A stretch of DNA of 64,000 nucleotides from Halicephalobus mephisto. Taxonomy: Eukaryota > Nematoda > Chromadorea > Rhabditida > Panagrolaimidae. The notes beneath the pieces were generated by a model. It was given only the letters and a program-made list of their open reading frames with translations. It was not told the DNA's origin and ran no database searches. Position 1 is the stretch's first letter. Each line of letters opens with the position of its first letter. The position numbers and the translations under genes are program-made. The stretch lies in contig SWDT01000001.1 in NCBI GenBank assembly GCA_009193035.1, positions 1,178,001 to 1,242,000 on the forward strand. Reading direction: 5' to 3'. This document shows positions 33,676 through 45,686 of this stretch, piece after piece.

Positions 33676-34984
33676 TACTCAAAAACGCTTCAAAATGATG
33701 TTCAAAGTTTAATACATGCAAATCAAAATCTGGAGTTGGAAGGTTGCCTAATATTGAGAAAGAAAAAAGTAAAAAACTGAAAATCTGATGGTTCATTTAT
33801 TTTCTGATGCAGAAAAACAAAAAAATGCATTTCGTTATATAAATAAGAAATATCACAAAAAATATTCGGATTATTCTGACTGAATCTGCCTTAATCGTCC
33901 ATGTTTGAGCATTAATAAAAATGTTTTTCTTTTTACCTAGGTATTGTTTTATTGGTATCAATTATGCTTCCCTGTGAATAAGTATAATTATTTTAGAAAC
34001 CAATATGCAATTAGATTAATTGTAGTCCAGAAACCACGAGTTAGTGGAAATTTATTTACTTCCAAGGTTGTGACGTTAGATAAATGAAAATATTCCATTT
34101 TATTTTATGTTTTTATTAATTAAATTAATTTTGTTTTTATTAATTAAATTTTATATTTTTATTAATTTTATATTTTTATTAATTTTATATTTTTATTAAT
34201 TAAATTTTATATTTTTATTAATTATTACAAGCATCAAATTGAGATATCGCGGAAATTCGGTGTCGAATTTTGAACTTAGTATTCTAAAAATACTCGAAAT
34301 TGAAATAGTTTTAATTTAGTAAATGTTAGGTTTTATTTTTTAAAGATTAATCAAAGAATGTTTTCATTAATGTTGGATCTCTGCGAACCGGTGTAGTTGC
34401 GTAAGGGATATAGTTTTTTTTATTCATCCAAAAAGTAATAGGATGAAGCACAATAACAACTATATATCAATTACCTAGTCAACACCCGGTCTGTCGTGTA
34501 CAGTACGCCTATTGCCCAAGTCCTAGGGCATTTCCCTTCGAGACCTGGCTCCCTTACGCAATAACCACTTAAAAAAGACCGATATGATGATTAATATTGA
34601 AAACCACAAAAATTGAAGTGGTTTTCATCGTGAAGTCCACAGGATTCCCTTAGGTTGTGAAGGCAGTTTTTAAACTTTTACATTTTGCTCCGAAATTCAA
34701 TGATCCTTAAAAAGTAAAAATCTCTTATTTTTCGAAAAAATCAATTTTTAATTTTACAATATTTCTTAATCATAAAATAAAAAGAATATGCAAATTTAAT
34801 AAAAAAAATTATCGAAATTAATTTATTAGTAATCAAATAAAAGTTGTTTTAATTTTCGATTTTTTGAAATATTTTATACTTTTTAGAATTTTGGCATGAA
34901 TAAGTTGTTATATTTCGATCAAAATTCTTTTTTAATCTGCTTTAACACGTTCTTTTCTCAATCAAGTTAGCTTATCGATAACAA
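33676..34984. repeat. Repeat-rich AT-rich spacer with a short inverted-repeat element
   Basis: At 34090-34230 there is a run of TTTTATTAATTAAATTTTAT-type tandem units. At 34390-34565 an element has inverted ends (GTTGCGTAAGGGA and TCCCTTACGCAATAAC, about 14 bp) around a GC-richer centre. No gene was found in the interval. Confidence 0.5.
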
Positions 34985-35525
34985 CGTGCCTATGATTACA
35001 CACAAAAGAGAAGATTAAAACGGCTCTAATGTACCAGATACGTTACATTCAATGCACTGATATCAATGAATGTATAAATGCATTGAAAATTATGTATTTC
35101 ATATATCAGAGCTGTTTTAGTACATCAAATATATTATACTCAATGTACCGATATTTTACTTGATGTACCGGCACATTGAATATAATATATTTGATGCATT
35201 AGAGTCTTTAATGTATCAAATATACTACATTCAATGCACTGATATCAATGAATGTATCAATGCATTGAATATTATGTATTTCATATATCAGAGCTGGTTT
35301 AGTACATTATATATATTACATTCAATACATCGATATTTTACTTGATGTACCGGCACAGTAAATATAATTTATCTAACATGTCAGAATCTTTTCAATGTAC
35401 CTATATATTATATACAATATACCTATATCAACTTAATTCATCGATACAGTACATGTAACATATCGAATACATCAAAGTCACTTAATGTACCTATATATTA
35501 TATACCATGCACCTGTTTTTTGTGT
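34985..35525. repeat. Satellite-like element with terminal inverted repeats (family C)
   Basis: About 540 bp of degenerate palindromic units (ACATTGAATATAATATATTT, ATCAGATACATTATATTCAA, TTTTACTTGATGTACCGGCA types) are enclosed by inverted ends: ATGATTACACACAAAAGAG at the left, and TGTTTTTTGTGTAATCAGG at the right, which is its reverse complement apart from a few bases. A related element lies at 48093-48698. No ORF of note. Confidence 0.7.
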
Positions 35526-36032
35526 AATCAGGACCAAAAATCATTAAATTTTAAAATCCCCCATATTAGTGGAATCAGTACCACACATGAGATTCTAATT
35601 CATTGCTACATAGTCTAAAGTAAGATTCTGGAGCTGTGCTGAAAAATATCTAAAAATAATATTATTATCCATAGAATATCAAACATCAAAAAACTTCATC
35701 AAATTCATCGTGTCATTACTGACAAGTCCTGGAAAATCGAAATAAAGAAAAATGATATTTCTTCGTATCTATGAGAAATAAATTATTTTAATTGCCCATC
35801 GGTTACATTGGTGAATTTTACCCAGTCGGATATCTTAAAAAAGTAAAAATTTGGAATCAAAATTCAAAATTTTCTTGAATACCTGATATTATGTAGAAAA
35901 ATATAAAATAATTTTAAATTTTGTTCAAGTTTTACAGCTCTTGGACTCCATGAGGCGACCTGACGCATTTTTCTCTAAGAAATTCCTAATTTTTCCAGAA
36001 GTACAGTGAGGTTTTTATTCAATTTTAATATT
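35526..36032. other. AT-rich spacer
   Basis: Between the family C element and the paired family A elements. No gene or repeat recognised. Confidence 0.35.
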
Positions 36033-36446
36033 GTTAAGATAGAAAACGGAAGTATTGTAATAATCTTTACTAAATCAATAAGATAAGAATATAATTTATA
36101 TATGAAAATCCTAATACAAGACAATCGAGAAGCTGACTCATGGCGTACAGTATTCCTTCCGCAGTTCCTGCTTTTCAGGCTGTCGCTTCAGGTCCTACTT
36201 TTCTAGTTCAGTTTCTCTCCTAACAGTAATCTAATAATAGATGAAATTATGTTGATTGAAAATCAGCTGTTAGGATAGAAAAAAAATATAATAATAATAA
36301 TATTTACTACAATAAGACACGGATACGATTCACCTACTTCCTCCCACTTTATCTAAGTCTCACTCACGCCCTACAGTATCCCACACTCCTTGATTTTCAG
36401 GCTGTCGTTTCAGGTCCTTTTTTCTACTCCAGTCTCTGTTCCAACA
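36033..36446 (-). repeat. Pair of family A MITE-like elements, same composite as at 1.95-2.27 kb
   Basis: Two complete copies, 36033-36228 and 36268-36446, each bounded by TGTTAAGATAGAA or TGTTAGGATAGAA and CTCCTAACA or TGTTCCAACA, are separated by about 40 bp of unique spacer (ATCTAATAATAGATGAAATT...). The same spacer and the same two neighbouring elements occur at about 1950-2268 with only scattered substitutions. Confidence 0.8.
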
Positions 36447-36475
36447 AATATAAAATACAATTTTGACAAAATTGA

Positions 36476-36765
36476 TTACATAAGAAACAAACAATTTATG
36501 AAATCCACAGCAACTTGCTAAAGTCTTCACTGGGTTCTTTCATGAGGAAAATGAATAACCTTTACCGTCGATGGACGGATCGATGAAAAAGTGAATTTCG
36601 ACAGGAAATATATTTTCATCAAGTTTTTCCAAATATAAAGTTAAATTCAGTGTGTCTTACGTGTTTTTTAATAAAAATGAATTTATCCCCTGAGGGCATT
36701 TCGAGGTACAGTACACCAACGGACGTCGCACAACCAGAATCCAACTTGTAGAAATCGAATACGCC
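36476..36765 (-). pseudogene. Possible 3' end of a minus-strand gene or relic
   Basis: The interval 36765-36661 reads GVFDFYKLDSGCATSVGVLY then LEMPSGDKFIFIKKH and ends at a donor (CAC|GTAAGA). Using the acceptor CTTTAG at 36518-36519, a 14-codon last exon (36517-36476, QVAVDFINCLFLM) ends in TAA in the same phase. Upstream exons are not convincing: the acceptor before 36765 and any start codon are unclear. The coding character suggests a real but incomplete or decayed gene. Family not recognised. Confidence 0.3.
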
Positions 36766-37226
36766 ATCTCACTAACATGTATCGAAAATAAAACTAGTTG
36801 TTTCGAAATTACTACGTGAATGTTTTTTGAATAAATTTTGACGTGAAAACTGAATAAACAGCGGATCAGTGGTCATCAGATTAAAACCTCCGAAATTGTA
36901 TTATATGGAATTTAAATTTGTTGTTACGTATGTTTTTTCGGAAATGTCTGTATTTCGCTGGAATAAAGTCAATTTTTTCCGTGAAAACGAAAATTCCTTT
37001 TTGGGATTTAGCCGCGTGTGGGAAAATTTCGTTTAGTGGGCGGGACTTTGGCTATACGTGTGACTCGCCAAAGTCCCCGAAGACAAAAGTCGGAGGTTTG
37101 GCGTCTCTATTCGATTTCCATTAGACGTTCTTTCGGTTTGAACGACTTTTACGGTGTCCTCGATTCGAGCTTAATCGGAGAGAATTAGGTTTATCCGCTT
37201 GTGAACAGATTGATGTCAGCCTTGTC
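36766..37226. promoter_or_regulatory. Upstream region of the NTE-type phospholipase gene
   Basis: Presumed promoter and 5' UTR of the gene starting at 37227. The stretch 37000-37200 is GC-richer (GGGCGGGAC near 37037). Open frames here lack splice or start support. Confidence 0.35.
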
Positions 37227-40200
37227 ATGTCGTTGATTTCAGCGGAGGTTTGATTCAGAGGCTTTGGTTGATAATTTATTCATTCGAGTTGTTTCAGTTC
37301 GTATTCACGTGTACTCAGTATGGAATCGTCATCGCTATTTGTGCAGTTGCCGGATCATATGTATATTATTCCTGGTTCAAGCCCGAACCGGATCCAAAAG
37401 GTATGAATTCCTGGTTGGTTGATCTATTGATCTCGTGATTTTAGCGAAGAGATCCGTCGATCTCGGCAAGGACGAAGAAGATGAATACGTAGATTCACAA
37501 TTAGAACCATCAACAAGCGGTTCGTTTCGTGTTGTGGATAATTTGATATATGAAGCAATTCTAGTAAGTCCTCGGGATGATTCATCAGCGGGGTCACTTC
37601 GACGACGGCATTCCACCGATGGACCCTTCCAGTTCGCTTCTGTAGCCAAGGCTTTCATCAAGAACCGGGCCCGGTACAAGCGACAATTCAGCGAAGTTGC
37701 CCGTCCATCTCTACCAAAGCCCCCGACGGAGTATTTTGAGCCTTCCGATTTGCCTGAAATCCCGCAGAACCTAAGACCAGAGTTCTTTTATCTTCGTCAC
37801 AATATGGAGTATGTCCAAGTGTACTTTTGCTGCGTATCTGTACTAAATCTGTTTCAGAATTCTCGAGCTTCCACATGAGCTTTCTCTAGATAGTAAATTT
37901 ATTGATGTTCTTGTGTACAAAAAAGATGATTTCGTTGTCAAAGTCGGTGACCAAGATGATTCCATGTATGTAGTTGTCAGTGGCCAACTAAACATGTTCA
38001 TTAAACACGAAGGGAAGGAGTTCTTGGTGAGGAAACTCACCAAAGGACATACATTCTTCAGCTGCTTGTCTTTGATTGATATTTTAATGGTTAGTCACTA
38101 TCCGCTCCACTTTTAATTGTTTTCATTTCAGAACAGACCATCTATATTCAGAACGGTGTCACTTCGAGCGGCAGAGACTTCGACTGTTGCTAGATTCAAC
38201 TTGAATCACTTTAGGGACCTATATAACGAGTCCCCCGATATGTGGTGTCGTACTATCCAGATTATACTAAGTAGATTACTCCATGTGACAATGACAACGC
38301 TGCATCATTACCTTGGAATAGGCGAAGAGTTGGTTAAAAAGCGGATTGATGAGCGAACTTTAGACGAGAAACACAGAAATATTTCTGGACATTCGATGCG
38401 GTTGATAGGGCATTCTAGACCGAAGCAAAGGAGATTGAGTAGCAGCGATTCTGCTAATGAGTTTGTTGCTACTGCAACAAAGTGGTATAGTGAAGCCCTT
38501 GGGTTGAGTTTTTCTGATGCTCAGACGTTCCTGACTCCCCATATAATCTTGAGCACTGTGGACGAGAAACAGGTTCTTGTTGAAGAACGAGGTGATGATG
38601 ATCCTTTCTTGATTCTCGTTCTCAAAGGTAGACTTTCCATTACGAAGGTGAAGCAGTTTTTAATTTCATAGATGATTTTTTGATTTTAGAGTACGAATCT
38701 TGATGAAGAGGATATTTCTGAACCTTGGAATGCATTTGTTTATCCTCGTGAACTCATTGGAAGTTTGCAAATTCTGACGGGAGAACCTGCTTTTTTCCAG
38801 ATTTCCGGAAGTTGTCCTACAACTGTGGCTATGATCAGCAAATTTCACGTTCAAGCAGCTATTGCTCAACGACCAGCAATTGTCCTTCCATTGGCTTATA
38901 CGGCTGTTCGTCGATTATCTCCATTTGTTCGAGGAATTGATTTTGCCATGGATTGGATTATGTTGGATTCAGGTCAAGCTGTCTATCGTCTAGGTGATGT
39001 TGCAGATGCTATGTTCGTTGTCTTAAGTGGTCGTTTGAGATGTGTTGACAAGAAGACAGCCGTTGCTGAGTTTGGGCGAGGTGATGTTTTGGGAATGGTG
39101 GAATTGATTCAGAAGAAGCCTCGTAACACGACTGTTCTTGCTGTTCGTTATTCTCAATTGACGAAATTACCAGATGGATTAATCAACTTTATTAAAATTC
39201 TTTTTCCTCATGTGGGATTTCGTCTTGTTCGACTTTTGGGAATGAGCTACACAGAAACTCGTCAAACTTACCTTTCTCCTCCAGTGTTCACCGTTGATAA
39301 TGCCGCTCCGGACTCCATGGCTCAGTTGAAGAATTTACACACTGTTGCTATCATTGCAGCGTCTCCTACTGTTCCAATTATCTCTTTCACTTGTGAACTA
39401 CATCACGCTCTTTCTGCCAACATGAAAGTCCTTCGTTTGAGTGCCAGACAAGTTGCTCATTCTCTTGAGGAAAATTGTCTAGAAAAGTAAGATTTGACCC
39501 GAGATTTGTAATTTACATTCTTATTTTAGACTTGCTGATTTTCGTCTTATGCATTGGTTGAATATTCAAGAGGACACTTATCAATTAGTTATCTATGAGT
39601 GTGATTACGAAGCTACTCATTGGACTAGACGATGTCTTCGTCAAGCTGATACGATTCTTGTTGTTGGACAAGGTTCTGAGAAACCAAGAGATAAACATTT
39701 TTTTGAAGAACATTTGAAAATGAATCAAGATGGTATTAGAGCAAGAAAAGAATTGATTTTATTATGGAATATGAAAACTGAACAACCGAAAGGAACTTAT
39801 GAATGGCTTAAGGGAAGTTGGTTCAGTGGTCATTATCATGTTCGTGCTCCATTTCGAATGTTCAGAGCTATGACAGATGATGGACAATTAGATGAAGCAT
39901 CTGTTTTAGATTTTTATCAAAAAGAAGTTTTTAATCAAAAACCTGATGTGAGTACGGATTTTGCTAGACTTGGAAGAATTCTTACTGGAAATGCTATTGG
40001 TCTTGTTCTTGGGGGTGGTGGAGCTCGGTATGATTTTTAAAAATTTTTAAGATTTATTTTTATTATTTTAGTGGAGCTTCTCACATTGGTGTCATTCAGG
40101 CCCTTCAACATTATGGTGTTCCTGTGGATATTGTTGGTGGAACTTCAATTGGATCTATGATTGGTGGAATTTTTGCTGAGAATCCATGGAAGACTGATAA

Positions 40201-41608
40201 ATTACAGGAAAGAGCTCATTCTTGGTTTTTGATGATGTCTTCTCTTTGGAGAAAGATCTGGGATTTAACTTATACTCATTCAGCAATGTTTACTGGAGCT
40301 GGATTCAATCGTACTTTGCAAGATCTTTTCAGCGATATTCTGATTGAAGATTTGTGGCTTCCGTATTTCTGTGTGACTACTGACATTACAAGTTCTGAAA
40401 TGCGAGTTCATCGCTCAGGTCCTATCTGGATGTATGCAAGAGCTTCTATGTCTCTAGCTGGTTACTTACCTCCGCTTTGTGATCCTAATGATTCTCATCT
40501 TCTTTTGGATGGAGGTTATGTTAATAATGTTCCTGCTGATGTGATGAGATCTATTGGTGCTCGTGCTGTGATTGCTGTTGATGTAGGATCTGCTGCTGAA
40601 AACAATCTCACCAATTATGGAGATCATTTGAGTGGTTTTTGGGTTCTTTGGAAACGTTTTTGGCCATGGACAGAACCTGTTAGAGTTCTTAATATGGAAG
40701 AAATTCAAGTTTGTTGTTATTTGATTGTTATGTAGTTATTATTTGTTTTCAGTCTCGTCTGGCTTTTGTTTCATGTGTTCGTCAACTGGAACTTGTGAAA
40801 AAAGCGCCTTATTGCCATTATTTGCGTCCGCCCATTGAGAGCTTCAAGACTTTGGATTTTGCGAAATATGACACTATTCGGGTATGTGTTTTTGTTTTCT
40901 CTTGGGATTTTATCCTTGACAGCACCCAAACATGGAATAGAGAGGAAATAACTTTTTGCAATATTGAGAAAATGGGGGATATTATATGAAATTTGTTAAA
41001 TTTTAATTGTTTTAGATGATTGGATGGGAATATGGAATTACTGCTGCTGAAGAAATGCTTGAGAAGAATACAGAAATTCGTGCATTACTTTTGATTGATA
41101 CTACTAGACCGTTGACTCGTCGTCAACGTAGACAAGAGATGGGACGTCCTTCTCGCAATAATTCCTTTACTGATTTGGCTGCTGAAGCTTCTAGAATTCC
41201 ATCTAAACAGAAAGAAGCTCATTCTAATAAAGCGTTTGAAGAAGAAGATGAGTGGGATGAAGAAGAGAGTGAGTAGTTTTCATTAGAATCCATTAGTTTA
41301 TTTTTATTTTAGGTTCTGAGAGTGAAGAGGAGTCTTTTTCTGAAGAAATTGTGCATAGAAGTGGTGAACCAAGAGGGGAAACTTTTTATGAAGAGAAATA
41401 TTTGTTATCTCAAGATGGTACAGGTTCTACGATCACTTCTGATTCTTCCACTGTTACTGAATCTACGGTCACTACTGATTCTTCTTCAGTTACGGCGTCT
41501 TCAGTTATTACTGACTCTTCTACGGTCACGACAACTGATACAAATACTGAACACGGTGTACACAGTCCGCGGGTTTCTTCCTCTCCAAACCCACCTAACA
41601 AAGATTAG
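37227..41608 (+). CDS. Neuropathy target esterase-type patatin phospholipase (PNPLA6/7, Swiss cheese family)
   Basis: Eleven exons (37227-37247, 37298-37400, 37445-37808, 37858-38089, 38132-38647, 38690-39486, 39530-40027, 40072-40708, 40753-40881, 41016-41268, 41313-41608) encode 1,281 residues. A single N-terminal membrane anchor ([18 protein letters not shown], about 16-33) is followed by three cyclic-nucleotide-binding-like domains (for example [20 protein letters not shown] and [20 protein letters not shown]). The patatin domain has the oxyanion loop [11 protein letters not shown] near 838-845, the nucleophile GGTSIGS with Ser869, and Asp990 in DGGYVNN, i.e. a complete Ser-Asp dyad. The enzyme hydrolyses phosphatidylcholine and lysophosphatidylcholine on the ER cytosolic face. 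The last ~100 residues are acidic and then Ser/Thr/Val-rich. The 7-codon first exon (MSLISAE) is supported by phase and a 50-nt intron but is the weakest part. Confidence 0.92.
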
Positions 41609-41951
41609 ATAGTAATTAGAGTATTCAAAAAATATTATTAGCCTTATGTACGGTGCTCTCGTTCCGATCTCGTGTATTTGGAGAACTATAGAGTATGGGA
41701 AAGTAATAAAGTTATCGGTCAAGTAATTTGGAATTGAATAAAATTATTTTTTTGGATACGTTGGCATGGAAAACACAGTTTTTCTGTCCATTATGGCTGG
41801 TGAATGATTATCATCCAGAAGTCATCTGCATAAAGAGGAACTTGTGGTTAGGACATAACGGACCACAAACGAGTGATACATAAATGGAACCTCCCGGTTG
41901 TGATACAAGTTTATTGTAATTTTGAATTACGTAATTTTGTGATTTTAGAAA
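41609..41951. other. Intergenic spacer
   Basis: 3' UTR of the NTE gene (AATAAA near 41736) and promoter of the next gene. GTGATTTTAG directly before the ATG at 41952 is a likely trans-splice acceptor. The close same-strand spacing (343 bp) allows, but does not prove, co-transcription. Confidence 0.4.
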
Positions 41952-43985
41952 ATGGATGTTGAAAAAAATGGATCTATTAGTTTGAAGGCTAAAATTGATT
42001 CTAAGGGATTAGATGAGAGAAGTTTGGAAGCTAAAATTGATCTTATGGGATTAGATGAGAGAAGTTCGAAATTCAAAGTTGATTCTAAGGGATTGGATGA
42101 GAGAAGTTTGGAAGCTAAAATTGATTCTAAGGGATTGGATGAGAGAAGTTTGAAATTCAAAGTTGATTCTGAGAGATTGGATGAGGGAAATTCGAAATCG
42201 GTTGGTCGGAAGAAGACGGAGTGGACCTCGATCTACATAGCAAGTACTTTGACCTTTGTTGGAGCTGTTCAATTTTCTATTTATTTTTCTTCATTATGGC
42301 CGTATTTGCAAATTGTATTTTTTATTTTTGAATTTGAAATTTTTAATAATTGAATTTTTTGAGATCGATGATACGGCCACAGAGACTTTTTTCGGGATGA
42401 TCATTGCTGCATATAGTTTGGGACAGATGATTGCGAGTCCTTTGGTTGGATTCTGGAGCAATAAAACTCGGAAAATGAAGCAACCGTTGTTTGCAGGATT
42501 GGTTTTCATGGTCATCGGAAATTTTGTGTATTTTTTTACTCAAATTTTATCAGAAAAAAAGAAATATTTTATTTTAATTGCTCGATTTATTACTGGATTT
42601 GGTTCAGGTATTTTTTTTATTTTTATTAATAGTTATATTGTGTGTTTTTAGCGAATATTAGTTTGTTGAAAGCATACGCCACCGCTGCATCCACGGGAAG
42701 GGACCGGGCGAAGGCCATTGCTTACGTCACAGGGGGGTTGTCCTTGGGTTTGGTCACGGGTCCGGGGTTCCAGTTGGTTTTCACCCCGATTGGATCTGGA
42801 GGATGGCGGATCTCGGAGAATTTGGTGATAAACATGTACACTTGTCCAGCGTTATTCGCCATGTTGATGAATTTAATGGGGATGATGATGATAGTGTTTC
42901 GATTCAGAGAAGCCTCTGTCGGGATCCCCGATAAAGAAACATTGGTCCGTTTTTGGTTTTTAAAAAATATGAAATTTAAATTTTTAGAAAAAAACAGGAA
43001 TCGTTCTGCCACCTTACGACAAAGCGGCCTTGGGACTCTGTTTTCTGACCCGATTTTGTCAGATGTTTATTACGACCAATTTAGAATCGTGAGTTTTAAG
43101 AATTATTTTTACGAAGATTTTCCGTATTTTAGAATAGGTAGTCCTCTGGCCATGACCATGTTTGCTTTGACGAAATTCCAGGTTGTTAGATACACAGCTA
43201 CTGTCCAGTCCCTCATCGGTCTTCTGGCTTTCAGCACTTACGTCCTCTACATCAAGTTCAACATCGGCAGGAAAGTGAACGGCAGAATTGTCACGATGTT
43301 GGCTTTGACTGGATTGATTGTTTTTCATTTGTGCAGTTATTCTTGGTCTTTTTTGTCTGGGAATTTGATCACGTACAACGATCAAGGTAGTTCATCTGTC
43401 GTCGAACCCATTAAACCCAAGTTGATTTCAGAACAGACAACCATGAACGCGAGTGAACTCGTCGGGTGCAATACGGACAGATTTGACTGGTGTTATTCAC
43501 TGAAACCGGTGAATATCTATGTTTATTACATAACTTATGTTTTGTTCATCGGAACCTGCTTTCCGAACATCAACATCTGTCTGAACACACTTTTTTCTAA
43601 GATCATCGGTCCTCGTCCTCAGGGCACTCAACAAGGCCTTCTACAAGTCGCCGGAAGTTCCGCTCGTATGATCGGACCTGTCGTCATAAGGTAAGAAAGT
43701 TCAGAATTCAGAATTAAAGTTCAAAGATGAAACTGAAGTCGTTGATCGAAAAATAATTTTATTTTTAGTGCTCTTTACACTGCCTATGGTCCGAGATGGT
43801 CGTGGAACCTGGAAATCGCCCTGATTGGATTCACACTTGCCTTGTGGATCGTCATGAGGAAGAGGATGGTGCCTCTGGAAGTGCCTCCAGAATTCGCGGA
43901 ATTCCAAGATCAAAACGACCCCGATGTTGTGAAAAAATCCAAAAAAAACAAAGTTCATCCAAAAACCCAAAAATTACAGTTTTAA
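41952..43985 (+). CDS. MFS transporter of the MFSD8/CLN7 type
   Basis: Six exons (41952-42314, 42364-42607, 42652-42944, 42988-43088, 43133-43690, 43769-43985) encode 591 residues. After a cytosolic head there are twelve hydrophobic segments with MFSD8 landmarks: WTSIYIASTLTFVGAVQFSI, SLWPYLQ, ATETFFGMIIAAYSLGQM, WSNKTRKMKQP, IARFITGFGSG, LPPYDKAALGLCFLTRF, NLESIGSPLAMTMF and GPRPQGTQQGLLQ. MFSD8 is a lysosomal membrane protein (chloride/endosomal transport; its loss causes CLN7 disease in people). The exon 3/4 splice is essential: reading through the 43-nt intron gives the wrong frame after 42988. The head (residues about 12-81) contains five 14-residue repeats of the type AKIDSKGLDERSLE, which the human protein lacks. 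The C-terminal tail is Lys-rich. Confidence 0.87.
41985..42194 (+). repeat. Five tandem 42-bp coding repeats in the MFSD8-like gene
   Basis: Units alternate between two variants, AKIDSKGLDERSLE-type and FKVDSKGLDERSLK-type, each exactly 14 codons. DNA identity between same-type units is high (GATTCTAAGGGATTGGATGA recurs), which indicates recent expansion by slippage or unequal exchange. Confidence 0.85.
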
Positions 43986-44061
43986 TTTTATTTTTTTTTT
44001 CGTTTATTTATATGTAAAAATGAGATCAAAAATAAATCCGTAAATAATTATATCTTCGGCA

Positions 44062-44428
44062 TCACCAAAGTCTCTTAGCACGAATACGGTTCAGAATCTT
44101 CGACACAGTGTTCGGTTTCTCAATTACTGTGGGGTCTTTCGCGGTGGATATCACGGGTTGAATCGGGACGTTCCTTCCTCTGACGAAACTCCCGAAGCCG
44201 GGCTTTGCCGGAGGGGGATCCGGGACTGCCTCCGGCTTGATCCTTTTGCTGACAAAGTCCTTTTGTCTGAAGTCAAACACTTTCAATTGTAGGTCCCTGT
44301 AAAGGTCGTCCAGAGATTTTCCTTGAGAAAAACTGAATGTAAAAGCTGAAATAAAATTAATTATCAATCGGATAACGTCGAAAATAATAAAACTGACCAA
44401 TAAAGCAAACAAGAAGAGCAATTCTCAT
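44062..44428 (-). CDS. Small secreted basic peptide
   Basis: Two exons (44428-44398, 44345-44062) encode 104 residues. A signal peptide (MRIALLVCFIAFTFSFSQG) precedes a basic, Pro-containing chain: KSLDDLYRDLQLKVFDFRQK, SKRIKPEAVPDPPPAKPGFG, SFVRGRNVPIQPV, ending NRIRAKRLW. There are no Cys residues in the mature part. Several mono- and dibasic sites (SKR, RGR, AKR) could be processing sites, so a neuropeptide or antimicrobial-type precursor is possible, but there is no repeated peptide or amidation Gly at the C-terminus. It is convergent with the MFSD8-like gene; the stop codons are only 76 bp apart. Confidence 0.7.
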
Positions 44429-45686
44429 TTTTGTCGGGAGATCGGCAGAACGAAGAAAGCGATTGATGGTACCATCTTGTTTCAGCGGCTTTTATATCAT
44501 CGTGACGATGTTTGTTTCTTTCGCTCCACCTTTCTTGAGTTTCGCGAATCATCACAGAAAGAACAAATTTAGAAGTCAATCTGTCACGGGTCTTCTGATC
44601 ATAGTTACCATATTTAGAAATCACACTATTACAACATTCGTTTCAATTTCAATCCAAACAAACAAAAATATTCTTATATTAAATAATATTTTTTAAAAAC
44701 AGTGATGTGATAAAATTTCAAAGCAATTCCCACCGCGAAATTCCGACGGACCACTTATTCCGCGGACTGGCAAAAGTTCGTCGTCAAAATTAATATCAAC
44801 GAAATGACGTGATGTTTAAAAAACTTAATTTTATTTTTTTTTAACATTATTGAAGATGTATTTGTTCTAGAGTAAATCTATTGCTGAAAAATACTTTGAA
44901 TTTCGGAAAAAAACGTGAGACACCAAGGTTTGGTAAATTGTTTTTTAGAAATTCCCCGAGGGTGTGCTTTATTTTTTTAAGAATTTTATTCAAATCGAAC
45001 AATAACAGACGTCGGAAGTTGGTCTTCGAGAATAACATTAAACTGGATGACTCGAAAAGAACACGGACTGCTTCGTGTGTTCTTTTTCGCCGCATTGAGT
45101 GGAGAGAACACAGACAGCCCTTTTGGATTAGCCAACTCTAACTTCTTTAGGTTATAAAGTCGATTTGAATAAAATTACGTTTTTATCCGACTTGATGATT
45201 TATCTTTACCTGTCAATTTGCCATTATTTCCCTTCCCTTGTTCAACCGGGACTAATCAATATTCCGTTTGTCGGTCGCCGCATTACTCGGCGCACTCTCG
45301 TCTTTGTATTTGGTTCAAATCGTTTTTTCACCCGCTATGTTGCATCCCATTGTATGGCCTTGCCGTGATATCGATTCGTGAGTGATTGGTTTAATTAATA
45401 ATTGTGTTTAGATGAATGTAAATTAATACTTGATTATCAATCGACTTATGGGCCAATACGCTTCGGCTCAGTCGTCTTCTGGACATCGAATAACATTCGG
45501 TACATTGTTTTCTCCCACTGTTACATCGATTTTTACATTGCTTAGTCATATTTTTCTGTTTATCACTGCCCGTTCTTAAGTTAAAAAACACTTGTGATTG
45601 TTATTCGTGGACGATTCTTTAGCACTTTGATTAGGACTTGACTTAAACAATCCGCTTCAGGGCACCCTGGTGGAACCTTCCGGACC
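44429..45686. other. Intergenic region between divergent genes
   Basis: Promoter space of the small peptide gene (minus) and of the Hippo kinase gene (plus). Short open frames at 44881-45141 and 45165-45368 have no supporting signals. 45230-45320 is GC-richer and may be a core promoter. No RNA gene seen. Confidence 0.4.

Noticed and set aside
42949..42987. Read-through or 39-nt intron between exons 3 and 4 of the MFSD8-like gene
   Set aside because: Only the 43-nt intron (42945-42987) restores the conserved LPPYDKAALGLCFLTRF frame.
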